From contig BSDZ01000003.1 in the NCBI GenBank assembly GCA_030268105.1, forward strand, positions 496,001-560,000: DNA of 64,000 nucleotides, written 5' to 3'. The notes below the pieces were generated by a model that was not told where the DNA came from, made no database searches, and saw nothing but the letters and a program-made list of their open reading frames with translations. The DNA comes from Volvox africanus (lineage: Eukaryota > Chlorophyta > Chlorophyceae > Chlamydomonadales > Volvocaceae). Made by a program: the position numbers and the translations under genes. This document shows, one piece after another, positions 1 to 9,411 of this stretch. How positions within the stretch are numbered: position 1 is the first letter of the stretch; the number at the start of each line of letters is the position of its first letter.

Positions 1-390
1 GTGCAGGATCCGCTTGGGGAAGCCGTAGCTCTTGACCAGGACTTCGGAGCGACCCGCCCCACGCCTACTGCCGCAACGCGACGCAGCAACCGGCAACGCC
101 AGGCGCGCGGGGGCGCTAGCTCGGGTGTCCGTGGGTCATGAGGAGGAGGTCCGAGCTTGGACCCGGCTAAAAACAGGAAGCGTGGTGGCGCGCCGTCGAC
201 GGCAGCCGCACAGCGTTCCGACCCCAATGCGAAGCGGACTCGCACGGACGAGACGTATATGCCAAAGTGGAATTGCAATCGTTCCGAATTCGAGCGTCGG
301 AAATTGGCCAACGTTTGTCTACGGTGTGCGGAGAGTCATTCCACGAAGGATTGGCCGCTAATGCCGCCGTTTGTCCCTCAGCCGAAATAG
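1..390 (+). pseudogene. gag: gag 3' end of element A (nucleocapsid region)
   Basis: The frame starting at base 1 matches the basic C-terminal part of element C Gag: an Arg/Lys-rich tail and then a zinc knuckle, the RNA-binding nucleocapsid function. A TGA at 139-141 interrupts it where C has a sense codon. The knuckle is damaged as well: the last Cys of the C-X2-C-X3-H-X4-C motif is replaced by Trp (TGG at 352-354, TGC in C). The frame ends at TAG 388-390, the same stop that ends Gag in C. The N-terminal Gag domain is outside the window. Family assignment rests on alignment to C. Confidence 0.85.
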
Positions 391-3300
391 GGGCTTGCCC
401 GGGTTCCTGCGGAGGGGGCACCACCTGGGATTTCTGAACTAACGCGTGGTCGGTGGTCATCCTTACGGCCAGCCGTTAAGGCATTGTTGCCTTGTGTACT
501 TGGACACATCGAGCGAGTCATTGTGTGACGCATCACGCTTGACGGACGCACGGGACTTCTCTGCTTCGACCCGTTGTGTAATTTGTTTACACCTCGCCGT
601 CCCCTGTCGTCTATCGATCTGTCTAACCACGTGGTTTTGTTCATCCCCTCGTCTCTGCGTGAGATGTCGGAACAGTTGGCCATATACAGGAGGTGTAGGC
701 GTCAATATCCAGGCACCGCCGCATGTGTTTTACTCCCCGCTTTCTGTCGGCGCAAGGCAGAGGCATCGTTAAGGGGTATGCGGCATGTCCACCGGTTCGA
801 GCCGGGCACCGTTTTGTTTAATGGTGTGGATCGGGAGGGTACGCTGGCTCCGTGGCCACACCTATCCTACTCGGTTGACGTTTGGTACGAAGCTCCTGAT
901 GGGGGTGCCGTTGGTTACGGACCCGCCTTAAGTGCACTGACGTTGTCTGCTGGGCAGTCGCTCGTAGATAACCGTGTCCCTGTGGTTCAGATCGGTTTGA
1001 ATGGCCGTACTCTGAAGGCACTTGTTGACACCGGTGCCAGCGACGACTTCATCTCTGTCGCAGAGGTGAATGCGCTGGGGTTGTCCCCAGAGTCGTCTGA
1101 TTGTCCACAGGTTACCCTTGCTGACGGGGGTAAGCATCCCATCATGGGCAGGATTACCCTTAGCCTATCGATAGGCCCTTTGTGTGTTGTGACCCGGCCG
1201 TACGTGCTGCAGGGCTTAGCAGAGACTGCACCGTACATAATGGGGTCGTCGACATTACGACAGTACCGCGCGCGCATCGACATGGAGACCGCAACCCTGC
1301 ATATGTGCAAGGGTACTCTGTCGATTAAGGTACCTTTCCTGTCGTTCGAACATGTCACACCAAAGGAGGGCGAAACTGAGGCGGTGCCTATGGTTAATTT
1401 CGCTGTGACCGCAATGGCCGCGCGAATCGAACCAGAGCTAGTCGGGCGTAAGGAGGCCGTCCGTTTGTTACGGAAGGGTGCCCACGGACTGCTTTTAAGG
1501 CCGCGGGTGAGCTGTTGTGTCACCACCGCGCAGATTTCTGCGCATCGTGAGGTTGAGGCCCTACTGTCGCAGTATGAGGACGTCTTTAAAGATATCCCTG
1601 GCCTACCACCTATGCGTCCTGTTGATCACACAATCCCTCTCGTGCCTGGAGCGCAGCCTACGGCCCGGCCAATGTACAGGTTGAGTCCATTGGAGCTGGA
1701 CAAGGTGAAGCGCCAGGTGACGGATTTGCTCGCGAAGGGTATGATACGCCCCAGCACATCCCCGTATTCTGCACCGATTTTGTTTGTCGGTAAGAAGGAT
1801 GGGACCTTGCGCATGTGCATTGATTACCGGGGGTTAAATGCGAATACGGTGAAAAATCGCTACCCTTGCCACGCGTTGACGACCTGTTGGATAAGCTGAA
1901 GGGCTCGGCTTATTTTTCCTCAATTGACTTACAACAGGGCTACAATCAGATTCGCATCGCTGCCTCTGATATCCCGAAAACCGCTTTTCGGACGCCCTTC
2001 GGTCACTTTGAGTATACGGTCCTATCGTTTGGTTTGACTAATGCCCCTGCGACGTTTCAGGCGGTTATGGACCGAATGTTTAGGCCGTTTATCGACAGGT
2101 TCGTTGTTTGCTACCTGGATGACATCTTGGTATATTCTAAGACGCGCGAGGAGCACTTGGAGCATCTTCGGCTCGTGCTCGACGTTATGAGGCGGGAGCA
2201 ATTGTTTGCTAAACGCGCCAAATGCTTTTGGGCGCAGCCTCAGGTGGAATATTTGGGCCACATTGTCTCGGCCACCGGTGTGAAGATGGACCCGCGGAAG
2301 GTCGCCGTGGTTCGCGATTGGCCCGCGCCTCAGAACCTCACGGAGCTGCGTAAGTTCCTTGGCTTGACCAATTATTTCCGAAAGTTCATTGAAAAATATT
2401 CCATCATTGCGGCCCCGCTTACTAACTTAACTCGCAAAGGCGTTTTCGTTTCGCTCGAGTCGTGGACGTCGCAATGCCAGCGGGCATTCGAAGAGCTCAA
2501 ACGAATCATTGCCGAAGATGTCACCCTTGCATTCCCTGATTACTCGTTGCCGTTTCGTGTTGAGGTAGTGTCTGATGCCTCAATATTTGGAAGCGGCGCT
2601 GTATTGTTACAGGAAGGGCGACCGATCGCCTTCACGAGTAAGAAGTTTTCTGGTGCGGAGATTCGCTACACCACCGGGGAACAGGAGCTTCTGGCCGTGC
2701 TGCATGCTTTAAAGGAATGGCGCTGTTACCTCGAGGGACGCCCGTTTACTTTAAAGACTGACCATAAGCCCCTAACGTTTTTGCAAAGCGTTCCGACGTT
2801 GAACCGCCGTCAGGCTAGGTGGATGGAATACCTAGCTAGGTTCGACTGCACCTGGGAGTATATTTCTGGTAAATTGACTATTGCCGATGCTCTCAGTCGA
2901 CATCCGTCGCTACACGCTGCAATTTTGGCAGCGCCCGTCGTGCAGCCGCGTAGCGAGGAGGTACCGATCGCGACGGACCTCACGGAGAGGTTGAAGGTTG
3001 CGTACAACGCAGACGCCTGGTTCTTGGAGCCGGCTAATGTAGAAAATCTTCGCAAGCAGAATGACCTTTGGCTACGGACGGAGGGTGCAGCTACGCAAAT
3101 CATCGTTCCGAATGACGACGCGCTACACTACGACATCCTTGCTCGGTTCCACGAGGACCCGTTAGCAGGACACCCTGGTAGCAAGCGATTGATCGACTTG
3201 GTGCAACGTTCCTTTTGGTGGCCTCGTTTGGCTAAGGATGCGGCGAACTTCGTCCAGACATGCAGTCTGTGCCAGCGCAATAAGGCTTTGTCCAGTAAGG

Positions 3301-4445
3301 GCCATGGGTTGTTGCAACCGTTGCCTGTCCCGGATGCACCTTGGGAAAGTGTTTCCATGGACTTCGTAGTCGCGCTGCCCAAAACTGAGGGGGGATACGA
3401 TGCGGTGTTCGTAATGGTCAATCGTCTGACTAAGATGGTTCACCTAGCACCATGCACATCATCCTGCACGGCTGAGCAAACCGCACGTTTGTTTTTCGAC
3501 AATGTGGTTCGGTTACACGGGGTTCCCAAAAATGTGATTTCGGACCGCGGTGGGCAGTTCACGTCTAAGTTTTTGGAAGCGCTCTGCAAACTAGTTGGCA
3601 TGCGCGTCAACCTGAGCACGGCGTATCACCCGCAGACTGATGGTCAAACCGAACGCACAAATCGCACGTTGGGTGATATGTTGCGCAATTATGCTGGTCG
3701 CACACCACTTGTTTGGGATACGTATTTGACTGCGGCAGAATTCGCGCTTAACAACGCTGTGAACCGCTCAACAGGCAAAAGTCCGTTCTTTTACGGATTT
3801 CATCCCGCGCTACCCGTGTGGTGTGAGTTGGAAGTGAACGTGCCTGCTGCTAAACTTTTTGCCAAGTCTTTTATGTCCCGAATCACAGACGCGAAGTCAT
3901 GTTTGGACGCGGCGCAGCAACGAACAACGGAATATTACAACAAATCCAAGCAGGATGTGACGTTTTCGGAAGGGCAACTCGTGTTGCTAAGCACCAAGAA
4001 ATTGCGTTCCTTGGCCGACGGATCCCGAAAACTCTTACCTCGCTGGATTGGTCCGTATCCTGTCGTGCGCATGGTTGGGAATGTGGCTGTGGAGCTTGCA
4101 TTGCCCGCTGATATGACCATTCACCCCACGTTTCACGTATCGCTTGTTCGTCCGTATCGTGGTACGGAACCCGTCCCTGAGCCTTCTAACGCCCCCGCAG
4201 CGATCGAACCAGTTCCCGAGACCTGGATCGCTGGTAAACAGAAGTTTTACGATGTGGAGCGGGTGTTAGACTATCACGCGCGTCGTGTGGGCCGACACCG
4301 ATGTAAGCGGACAGTACACGAGTACTTGGTTAAGTGGACAGGGTATACCGACGAGCACAACTCATGGGAACCGGCACGCAACTTCTCACAGGACATGAAG
4401 CCCCTGCTCGAAGAAGCCCGCAAACGTGCCACACAAGCCCAATGA
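391..4445 (+). pseudogene. pol: pol of element A (PR-RT-RH-IN-chromodomain), frameshifted
   Basis: Pol continues in the gag frame after TAG 388-390 but meets TGA at 526-528, where C reads CGA. It reopens to the aspartic protease motif LVDTGAS (from about 1021) and the start of RT. One T is missing at about 1866 (C has CCCTTTGCC, A has CCCTTGCC), so the rest is in another frame, 1866-4445. That part has the RT motif YLDD (about 2112), RNase H residues, an HHCC integrase zinc finger, the integrase core motifs (MDFV, SDRGG, GQTERTN), a GPY module and a chromodomain with WEP. Two residues (Leu-Asn) are deleted near 3791. One integrase residue differs from C (MVNRL against MVDRL). It is not translatable as a whole. 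Confidence 0.9.
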
Positions 4446-4477
4446 CCCCTGCAGTCGATGCTGTATGATGCAGCGAG

Positions 4478-5263
4478 TGTTGTGCTACGGTTAGTTTCCC
4501 GCCGATGCGTAGGTCGATGTGATCCTACAAGGCGAAGTGCTATTGTGATGAACACATTCCATATGAATGAATCTGCATGATATAAATGTATTCGTGTACA
4601 TTTATATATGCATTTGGCATGTTGTCATTATCCATCGCGACATCGCATCATGGCAAATCCGCCTAGCATGCATGAATGACCGAATCATTGAAGTGCGCAT
4701 TATGCTCGTGCTACGAAACGATAAGTAATGTTATCTGATATAATATTACTTCATTAAAGCACACGTTGAGAGCGCCGCACTCGTCGCGAAACATGCCCTG
4801 CAACCGGATATTGTTATCCGGACCCTTGCATCATGCGAATGCCGGAAAGGCTTATACGTTGTTATGCGTAGACATTGCCTAGACGCAGTAGGGTTGTCAC
4901 ATCTAGGATCGGCCTCCTGATGTGAATCGTACGGCATTGCGATGCTGCGAGTATAACAGATGCGAGGACGGCTAAGCAAAATAAGACATTCGATACCGGA
5001 GAACACTCGTGTGTTCTATATTACTATTGCTATACGCTATTCTACTTAGCCCGAGCTAAGCCTGAACTTCGCTAATCACCGCCGCGTGATGATTGCTTGC
5101 TTCCGGCGCTGACTGTAAGTTATATCTCTCTTCGTCTTGAAGTCTTCCGCTGTCTCTGTTTGCTCTCGCTTGCCTTGCTGTACTTGCAAGTGCTCGCGCA
5201 TCGGTGTCGAAAGTTTCCAGACGTGCAGATACTTATGAGCAAACACGAACGAGAGGTACAACA
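4478..5263 (+). repeat. 3' LTR of element A
   Basis: It begins TGTTGTGCTAC and ends GGTACAACA, so the termini are the inverted pair TGTTGT/ACAACA. At 786 bp it is shorter than the 821-824 bp LTRs of B and C, mainly because a segment of about 38 bp near 5112 (between GCGCTGAC and TGTAAG) is missing. It starts directly after a deletion that removed the polypurine tract. The partner LTR is outside the window, so no target duplication can be read; the right flank starts CCTGC. Confidence 0.9.
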
Positions 5264-5794
5264 CCTGCAAGGTAGGACGAGCACCGGGGGCCCTGCCCGG
5301 GCCGAACCACAACGCAGGGGGGAACACGCAGCTTTGTCTGTCTGTCCCGCCGCGCATGTATGTATGTATGAATTGAACCGTCTCGCCTATCTGTTGGACA
5401 AGGGGAAGCTTGCTCGCCTGCAGATAGATACAAGTGATAAATACAGAATAGTTAGTCTTAAAATCGTTGAACATTGTGGGTTTATGGAACCATCAGGCAA
5501 AGGAGTGGCACGCTAGCTCTATCTATCTCGTAGCCGCTTATTTGTTGTATGTTGTTACGTCATAGAACGGAAGGTGCTGGCTTTAGCCGTGTGTGTCATC
5601 ACATACATGTATGAGGCGCATGTACGAAGCGATGAAGCTTTATGTAGTTGTGACGATGACGGTCGGCAAGGGCGGCACGCTTATTTTCAGTCCTGAGGTT
5701 AACTGGCCCATCTATCTATCTACGTACTAGCTAGATGGTTTGATCCGACGTATTTGTGTTATTATCTGGGTTATTTTTGGACAGTATTTGTATT
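5264..5794. other. unassigned spacer between elements A and B
   Basis: These 531 bp match neither the retroelement nor the satellite. They contain a GC-rich stretch (about 5281-5330), a short (TATG)n run near 5356-5370 and a (CTAT)n run near 5711-5724. Open frames crossing it start inside the LTR and show no family motif. I see no supported gene. It may be older host or transposon sequence. Confidence 0.6.
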
Positions 5795-6520
5795 TTGACT
5801 GCAGCAGAATTCGCGTTTAACAACGCTGTTAACCGCTCTACAGGCAAAAGTCCGTTCTTTCTTAACTACGGATTTCACCCCGCGCTACCCGTGTGGCGTG
5901 AGTTGGAAGTGAACGTGCCTGCTGCTAAACTTTTTGCCAAGTCTTTTATGTCCCGAATCACAGACGCGAAGTCGTGTTTGGACGCGGCGCAGCAACGAAC
6001 GACGGAATACTATAACAAATCTAAGCAGGATGTGACGTTTTCGGAAGGGCAACTCGTGTTGCTAAGCACCAAGAAATTGCGTTCCTTGGCCGACAGATCC
6101 CGAAAACTCTTACCCCGCTGGATTGGTCCGTATCCTGTCATGCGCATGGTTGGGAATGTGGCTGTGGAGCTTGCATTGCCCGCTGATATGACCATTCACC
6201 CCACGTTTCACGTATCACTTGTTCGTCCGTATCGTGGTACGGAACCCATCCCTGAGCCTTCTAACGCCCCCGCAGCGATCGAACCAGTTCCCGAGACCTG
6301 GATCGCTGGTAAACAGAAGTTTTACGATGTGGAGCGGGTGTTAGATTATCGCGCGCGTCGTGTGGGCCGACACCGACGTAAGCGAACAGTACACGAGTAC
6401 TTGGTTAAGTGGACAGGGTATACCGACGAGCACAACTCATGGGAACCGGCACGCAACTTCTCACAGGACATGAAACCCCTGCTCGAAGAAGCTCGCAAAC
6501 GTGCCACGCAAGCCCAATGA
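5795..6520 (+). pseudogene. pol: pol 3' fragment of element B (integrase C-term + chromodomain)
   Basis: The open frame to TGA 6518-6520 encodes the end of the integrase core region, the GPY module (WIGPYPV) and the chromodomain ([21 protein letters not shown]). The catalytic integrase core, RT and protease are missing, so it cannot act alone. Unlike A it keeps the Leu-Asn pair after SPFF. An apparent upstream extension to 5756 is flanking sequence read in frame by chance. Confidence 0.88.
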
Positions 6521-6564
6521 CCCCTGCAGTCGATGCTGTATGATGCAGCGAGGACGCTGCATAC

Positions 6565-6575
6565 GGGAGGGGAAA
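6565..6575 (+). promoter_or_regulatory. Polypurine tract of element B
   Basis: GGGAGGGGAAA lies a few bases upstream of the 3' LTR, the standard plus-strand priming site of LTR elements. A hairpin with arms ATGCAGCG/CGCTGCAT lies just upstream, as in C. Confidence 0.75.
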
Positions 6576-6579
6576 TAAT

Positions 6580-7403
6580 TGTTGTGCTACGGTTCATTTC
6601 CCGCCGACGTGTAGGTCGACGCGATCCTACAAGGCGAAGTGCTTTTGTGATGAACGCATTACATATGAATGAATCTGCATGATATAAATGTATTCGCATA
6701 CATTTATATATGCATCTGGCATGTTGTCATTATCCATCGCGACATCGCATCATGGCAAATCCGCCTAGCATGCATGAATGACCGAATCATTGAAGTGCGC
6801 ATTATGCTTGTGCTACGAAACGATAAGTAATATTATCTGATATAATATTACTTCATTTAAGCACACGTTGAGAGCGCCGCCCTCGTCGCGATACATGCCC
6901 TGCAACCGGATATTGTTATCCGGACCCTTGCATCATGCGAATGCCGGAAAGGCTTATACGTTGTTATGCGTAGACATTGCCTAGACGCAGTAGGGTTGTC
7001 ACATCTAGGATCGGCCTCCTGATGTGAATCGTACGGCATTGCGATGCTGCGAGTATAACAGATGCGAGGACGGCTAAGCAAAATAAGACATTCGATACCG
7101 GAGAACACTCGTGTGTTCTATATTACTATTGCTATACGCTATTCTACTTAGCCCGAGCTAAGCCTGAACTTCGCTAATCACCGCCGCGTGATGATTGCTT
7201 GCTTCCGGCGCTGACGGCGATTTCGTCCATTGCATCGTTCCGATCTGTAAGACTGTAAGTTATATCTCTCTTCGTCTTGAAGTCTTCCGCTGTCTCTGTT
7301 TGCTCTCGCTTGCCTTGCTGTACTTGCAAGTGCTCGCGCATCGGTGTCGAAAGTCTCCAGACGTGCAGATACTTATGAGCAAACACGAACGAGAGGTACA
7401 ACA
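6580..7403 (+). repeat. 3' LTR of element B
   Basis: An 824-bp LTR beginning TGTTGTGCTAC and ending GGTACAACA, the same length as the 5' LTR of element C and close to it throughout. It keeps the segment near 7215-7252 that the LTR of A has lost. The right flank starts GAGAA; no left flank exists to test for a target duplication. Confidence 0.92.
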
Positions 7404-7717
7404 GAGAACGCCACCTCTTGCATCGTTAGCGTTTCCTAACAAGAGTTCTCCATGAGATAACGTGCGGCTGACAGGCACAGGCCACTCACAGGCGAGGTCC
7501 ATGGCTCGGCAGGCACATCAATTGCCTTGAACTGCTATGGGGTGCTCTGACAAAACATAGCAATAAAGCACCTATCAAAACGTCGCCTGAGCTGTTAGCA
7601 ATATAGTTGAAATCCACCTTGCTCGAACTACAAACAAAGCGCCGCACCGCGAGCTGCCCAGTAAATAAAGGCATAGTCGAAAAGCTTTCAACGTATAAAT
7701 GCGGTAATGGTTCGAAT

Positions 7718-8273
7718 TCACTGTGAAGTTACCGCCAATCTGCTCCATCTTTGCGTCCGCATCGTTGTAGCTCGTGAACGACCAGTAAAATGTTTCGGCG
7801 CTTTTAAGGTGTCCTCAGAAGGAACCATAACCTGATCGTTGATCTCCTTTGTAGCGCCATTTTCCTCGTAGTCGCGACTGACTTGCACTTTGCCGCCAAA
7901 TCCCACCAGGCGGCGACCCTGACATCACCGCAAGTCTTTCCTTGCCAAACTGCTTGTCTAGCCCTTCCATCTTCTTTGCCATTTTAAAGTCACTTAGCTC
8001 CTGTCGTAGTGCTACCTTTCTCGTGTTGCAGGTTGATGCGAACGTAGTTGCCTTCGCATTTGCCGCCCGAACAATTGTTTGGAGGTGATGCTTCTTTACG
8101 TTCTTGGCCATCAAGCTCTTGACCTTGTGTGAGATGATGACATCCGCCTCTGCAATTGGTGCTTATAGCAGGGCGCGACTGTATCCAAGTTCCGCGCACA
8201 ACAATTGGAATCGTAGTTTCCAAGTTGAGTAGTTGTGTAGGTCCAGCGGCTCGTCCAGCCTATCCTTTCCCAT
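7718..8273 (-). pseudogene. copia-type Gag-like remnant
   Basis: The minus-strand ATG at 8273 opens a frame of 36 codons with NYSTWKLRF at residues 14-22. This resembles the N-terminal signature of Ty1/copia Gag polyproteins (UBN2-like family), which form the virus-like particle. TAA at 8165-8163 stops it, but the same frame then stays open to 7815, with a lysine-rich stretch typical of this kind of protein. Similar-looking coding sequence continues to about 7718 in another frame, so a frameshift is also likely. No zinc knuckle is seen. Family assignment is from motif memory and the nearby half-tRNA primer site; confidence is moderate. Confidence 0.5.
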
Positions 8274-8345
8274 TGTGAAGACCTATAAACGCGAAGATCA
8301 ACACTAGAATGGGCAAAAGATGTCAGGCTCCACTGTCAACGATGA

Positions 8346-8360
8346 CCGGGGCTCATAACC
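8346..8360 (-). promoter_or_regulatory. Half-tRNA primer-binding site of copia-type element
   Basis: The minus strand reads GGTTATGAGCCCCGG. Its complement, CCGGGGCTCATAACC, looks like the anticodon stem-loop of initiator tRNA-Met with the CAT anticodon in the loop. Drosophila copia is known to prime from a fragment of initiator tRNA-Met at this internal region rather than the 3' CCA end. It lies 3 bases after the proposed LTR end and about 70 bases before the Gag-like ATG, the expected place. Confidence 0.55.
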
Positions 8361-8363
8361 TAT

Positions 8364-8603
8364 TGAGACGTAGACTATCAGACATTAGGAAGCCTGACAT
8401 AATAACGAGAAAGTAAACGTTACATATTATCTGATAGTATAGAAGTCCGAATAGTCCGTTCTGGAGTCGGCACATATACTTGCGCGTATAGCACTACAAA
8501 CAGTACGAACGCGGGTCGATAGCTTACCGCCGAGTACAGCTACAACAGCGGGATTGTTGCTAGTATGGATCGCTATATCCAACTGATATACCATTTCAAA
8601 ACA
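8364..8603 (-). repeat. Proposed 5' LTR of copia-type element
   Basis: On the minus strand this 240-bp segment starts TGTTTTG at 8603 and ends GTCTCA at 8364, so it has TG and CA ends. The right edge coincides with the first satellite base (8604), and the left edge is followed by the primer-binding site. There is no second copy in the window to confirm the borders. It contains one arm of a 10-bp inverted repeat (8391-8400, paired with 8320-8329). Confidence 0.45.
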
Positions 8604-9411
8604 GAATCTAACCGGCATCCTTCGGCCAGCCCAAACCTGTAAATATTTGCAATGCTTTCAGGCCTGCCTGGACCTTATTGCATCATTCATTGGTATATGT
8701 GCATAACTCACTCTCAAGAACCTGCCCTGATCATCAGCCAGCGGGAGTCTAACCGGCGACTCTTGGCCAGCCCAAACCTATTGAAATTTGCAATGCGCCC
8801 AGGCCTGCCTGGCCCTTATGGCATAATTAATTGGTATATGTGCATTGCGCACTCTCAACAACCTGCCAGCGGGAATCTAACCAGCGACTCTTGGCCAGCC
8901 CAAACCTGTAAATATTTGCAGTGCGCCCAGGTCTGCCTGGCCCTAATTGCATCATTTATTCTTATATGTGCAAGGCTCACTCTCAAAACCCTGCCATGAT
9001 CATCATCATCACCATCATCATGATTGCGCACCCTCAACAACCTGCCCTGATCATCAGCCAGTGGGAATTTACCAGGAGACTCTCGGCCAGCCTAAACATT
9101 TTGAAATTTGCAATGCGCCCAGTCCTGCCTGGACCTAATTGCATCATTTATTCTTAAATGTGCATTGCGCACTCTTAACAACCTTCCCTGATCATCAGCC
9201 AGCGTGAATCTAACCAGCGACTCTTGGCCAGCCCTAACCTATTGAAATTTGCAATGCGCCCAGGCCTGCCTGGCCCTTTTGGCATCATTTATTGGTATAT
9301 GTGAATTGCGCACTCTCAACAATCTGCCAGCGGGAATCTAACCGGTGACACTCGGCCAGCCCAATCCTTTTAATATTTGCAATGCTTTTAGGCCTGCCTG
9401 GACCTTATTGC

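Larger units (their letters stand above)
1..5263 (+). mobile_element. Ty3/gypsy chromovirus A, 3' part, decayed
   Basis: This is the 3' portion of a chromodomain-bearing Ty3/gypsy retrotransposon; its 5' LTR and most of gag lie left of the window. The order is gag end, pol (protease, RT, RNase H, integrase, chromodomain), 3' LTR. By eye it aligns almost base for base with element C at 38940-46407. It is broken by TGA codons at 139-141 and 526-528, a one-base deletion near 1866 that shifts the frame inside RT, a 6-bp in-frame deletion near 3791, and loss of the segment holding the polypurine tract. Several differences from C are C-to-T changes at CpG. It is a dead copy. Confidence 0.93.
5795..7403 (+). 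mobile_element. Chromovirus fragment B (integrase end + 3' LTR)
   Basis: Homology to elements A and C starts abruptly at about 5795, inside the integrase region, and continues through the chromodomain, the pre-LTR hairpin, the polypurine tract and a full 824-bp 3' LTR. The rest of the element to the left is absent. LTR elements do not normally truncate at the 5' end on insertion, so a later deletion or recombination is the likely cause. Orientation is the same as A and C. Confidence 0.9.
7404..8603 (-). mobile_element. Decayed Ty1/copia-type element, 5' end, minus strand
   Basis: Read on the minus strand the order is a 240-bp LTR-like segment, a primer-binding site resembling the initiator tRNA-Met anticodon arm, a short leader, and a Gag-like frame starting at 8273. 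This is the 5' end of a copia-type element. The outer edge of the LTR touches the first satellite base, which fits insertion into the array. No protease, integrase, RT or second LTR is present. Bases 7404-7717 hold only short open frames that I cannot assign. The left end is cut where fragment B begins. Confidence 0.6.

Noticed and set aside
987..1526. 179-codon antisense frame over the protease region
   Set aside because: It shadows the pol frame; the matching antisense frame in C follows only from sequence identity.
5097..5516. 139-codon frame across the LTR end and spacer
   Set aside because: It starts in the LTR and runs into unrelated sequence; the same LTR frame in B ends differently, so it is not conserved.
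5264..5794. Solo LTR or extra element in the spacer
   Set aside because: No TG...CA ends with duplications, no similarity to the LTRs or satellite, and only short tetranucleotide runs.
7695..7730. tRNA-like B box (GGTTCGAATTC) near 7709
   Set aside because: The flanking bases do not form a proper T stem, and no A box or cloverleaf is found.
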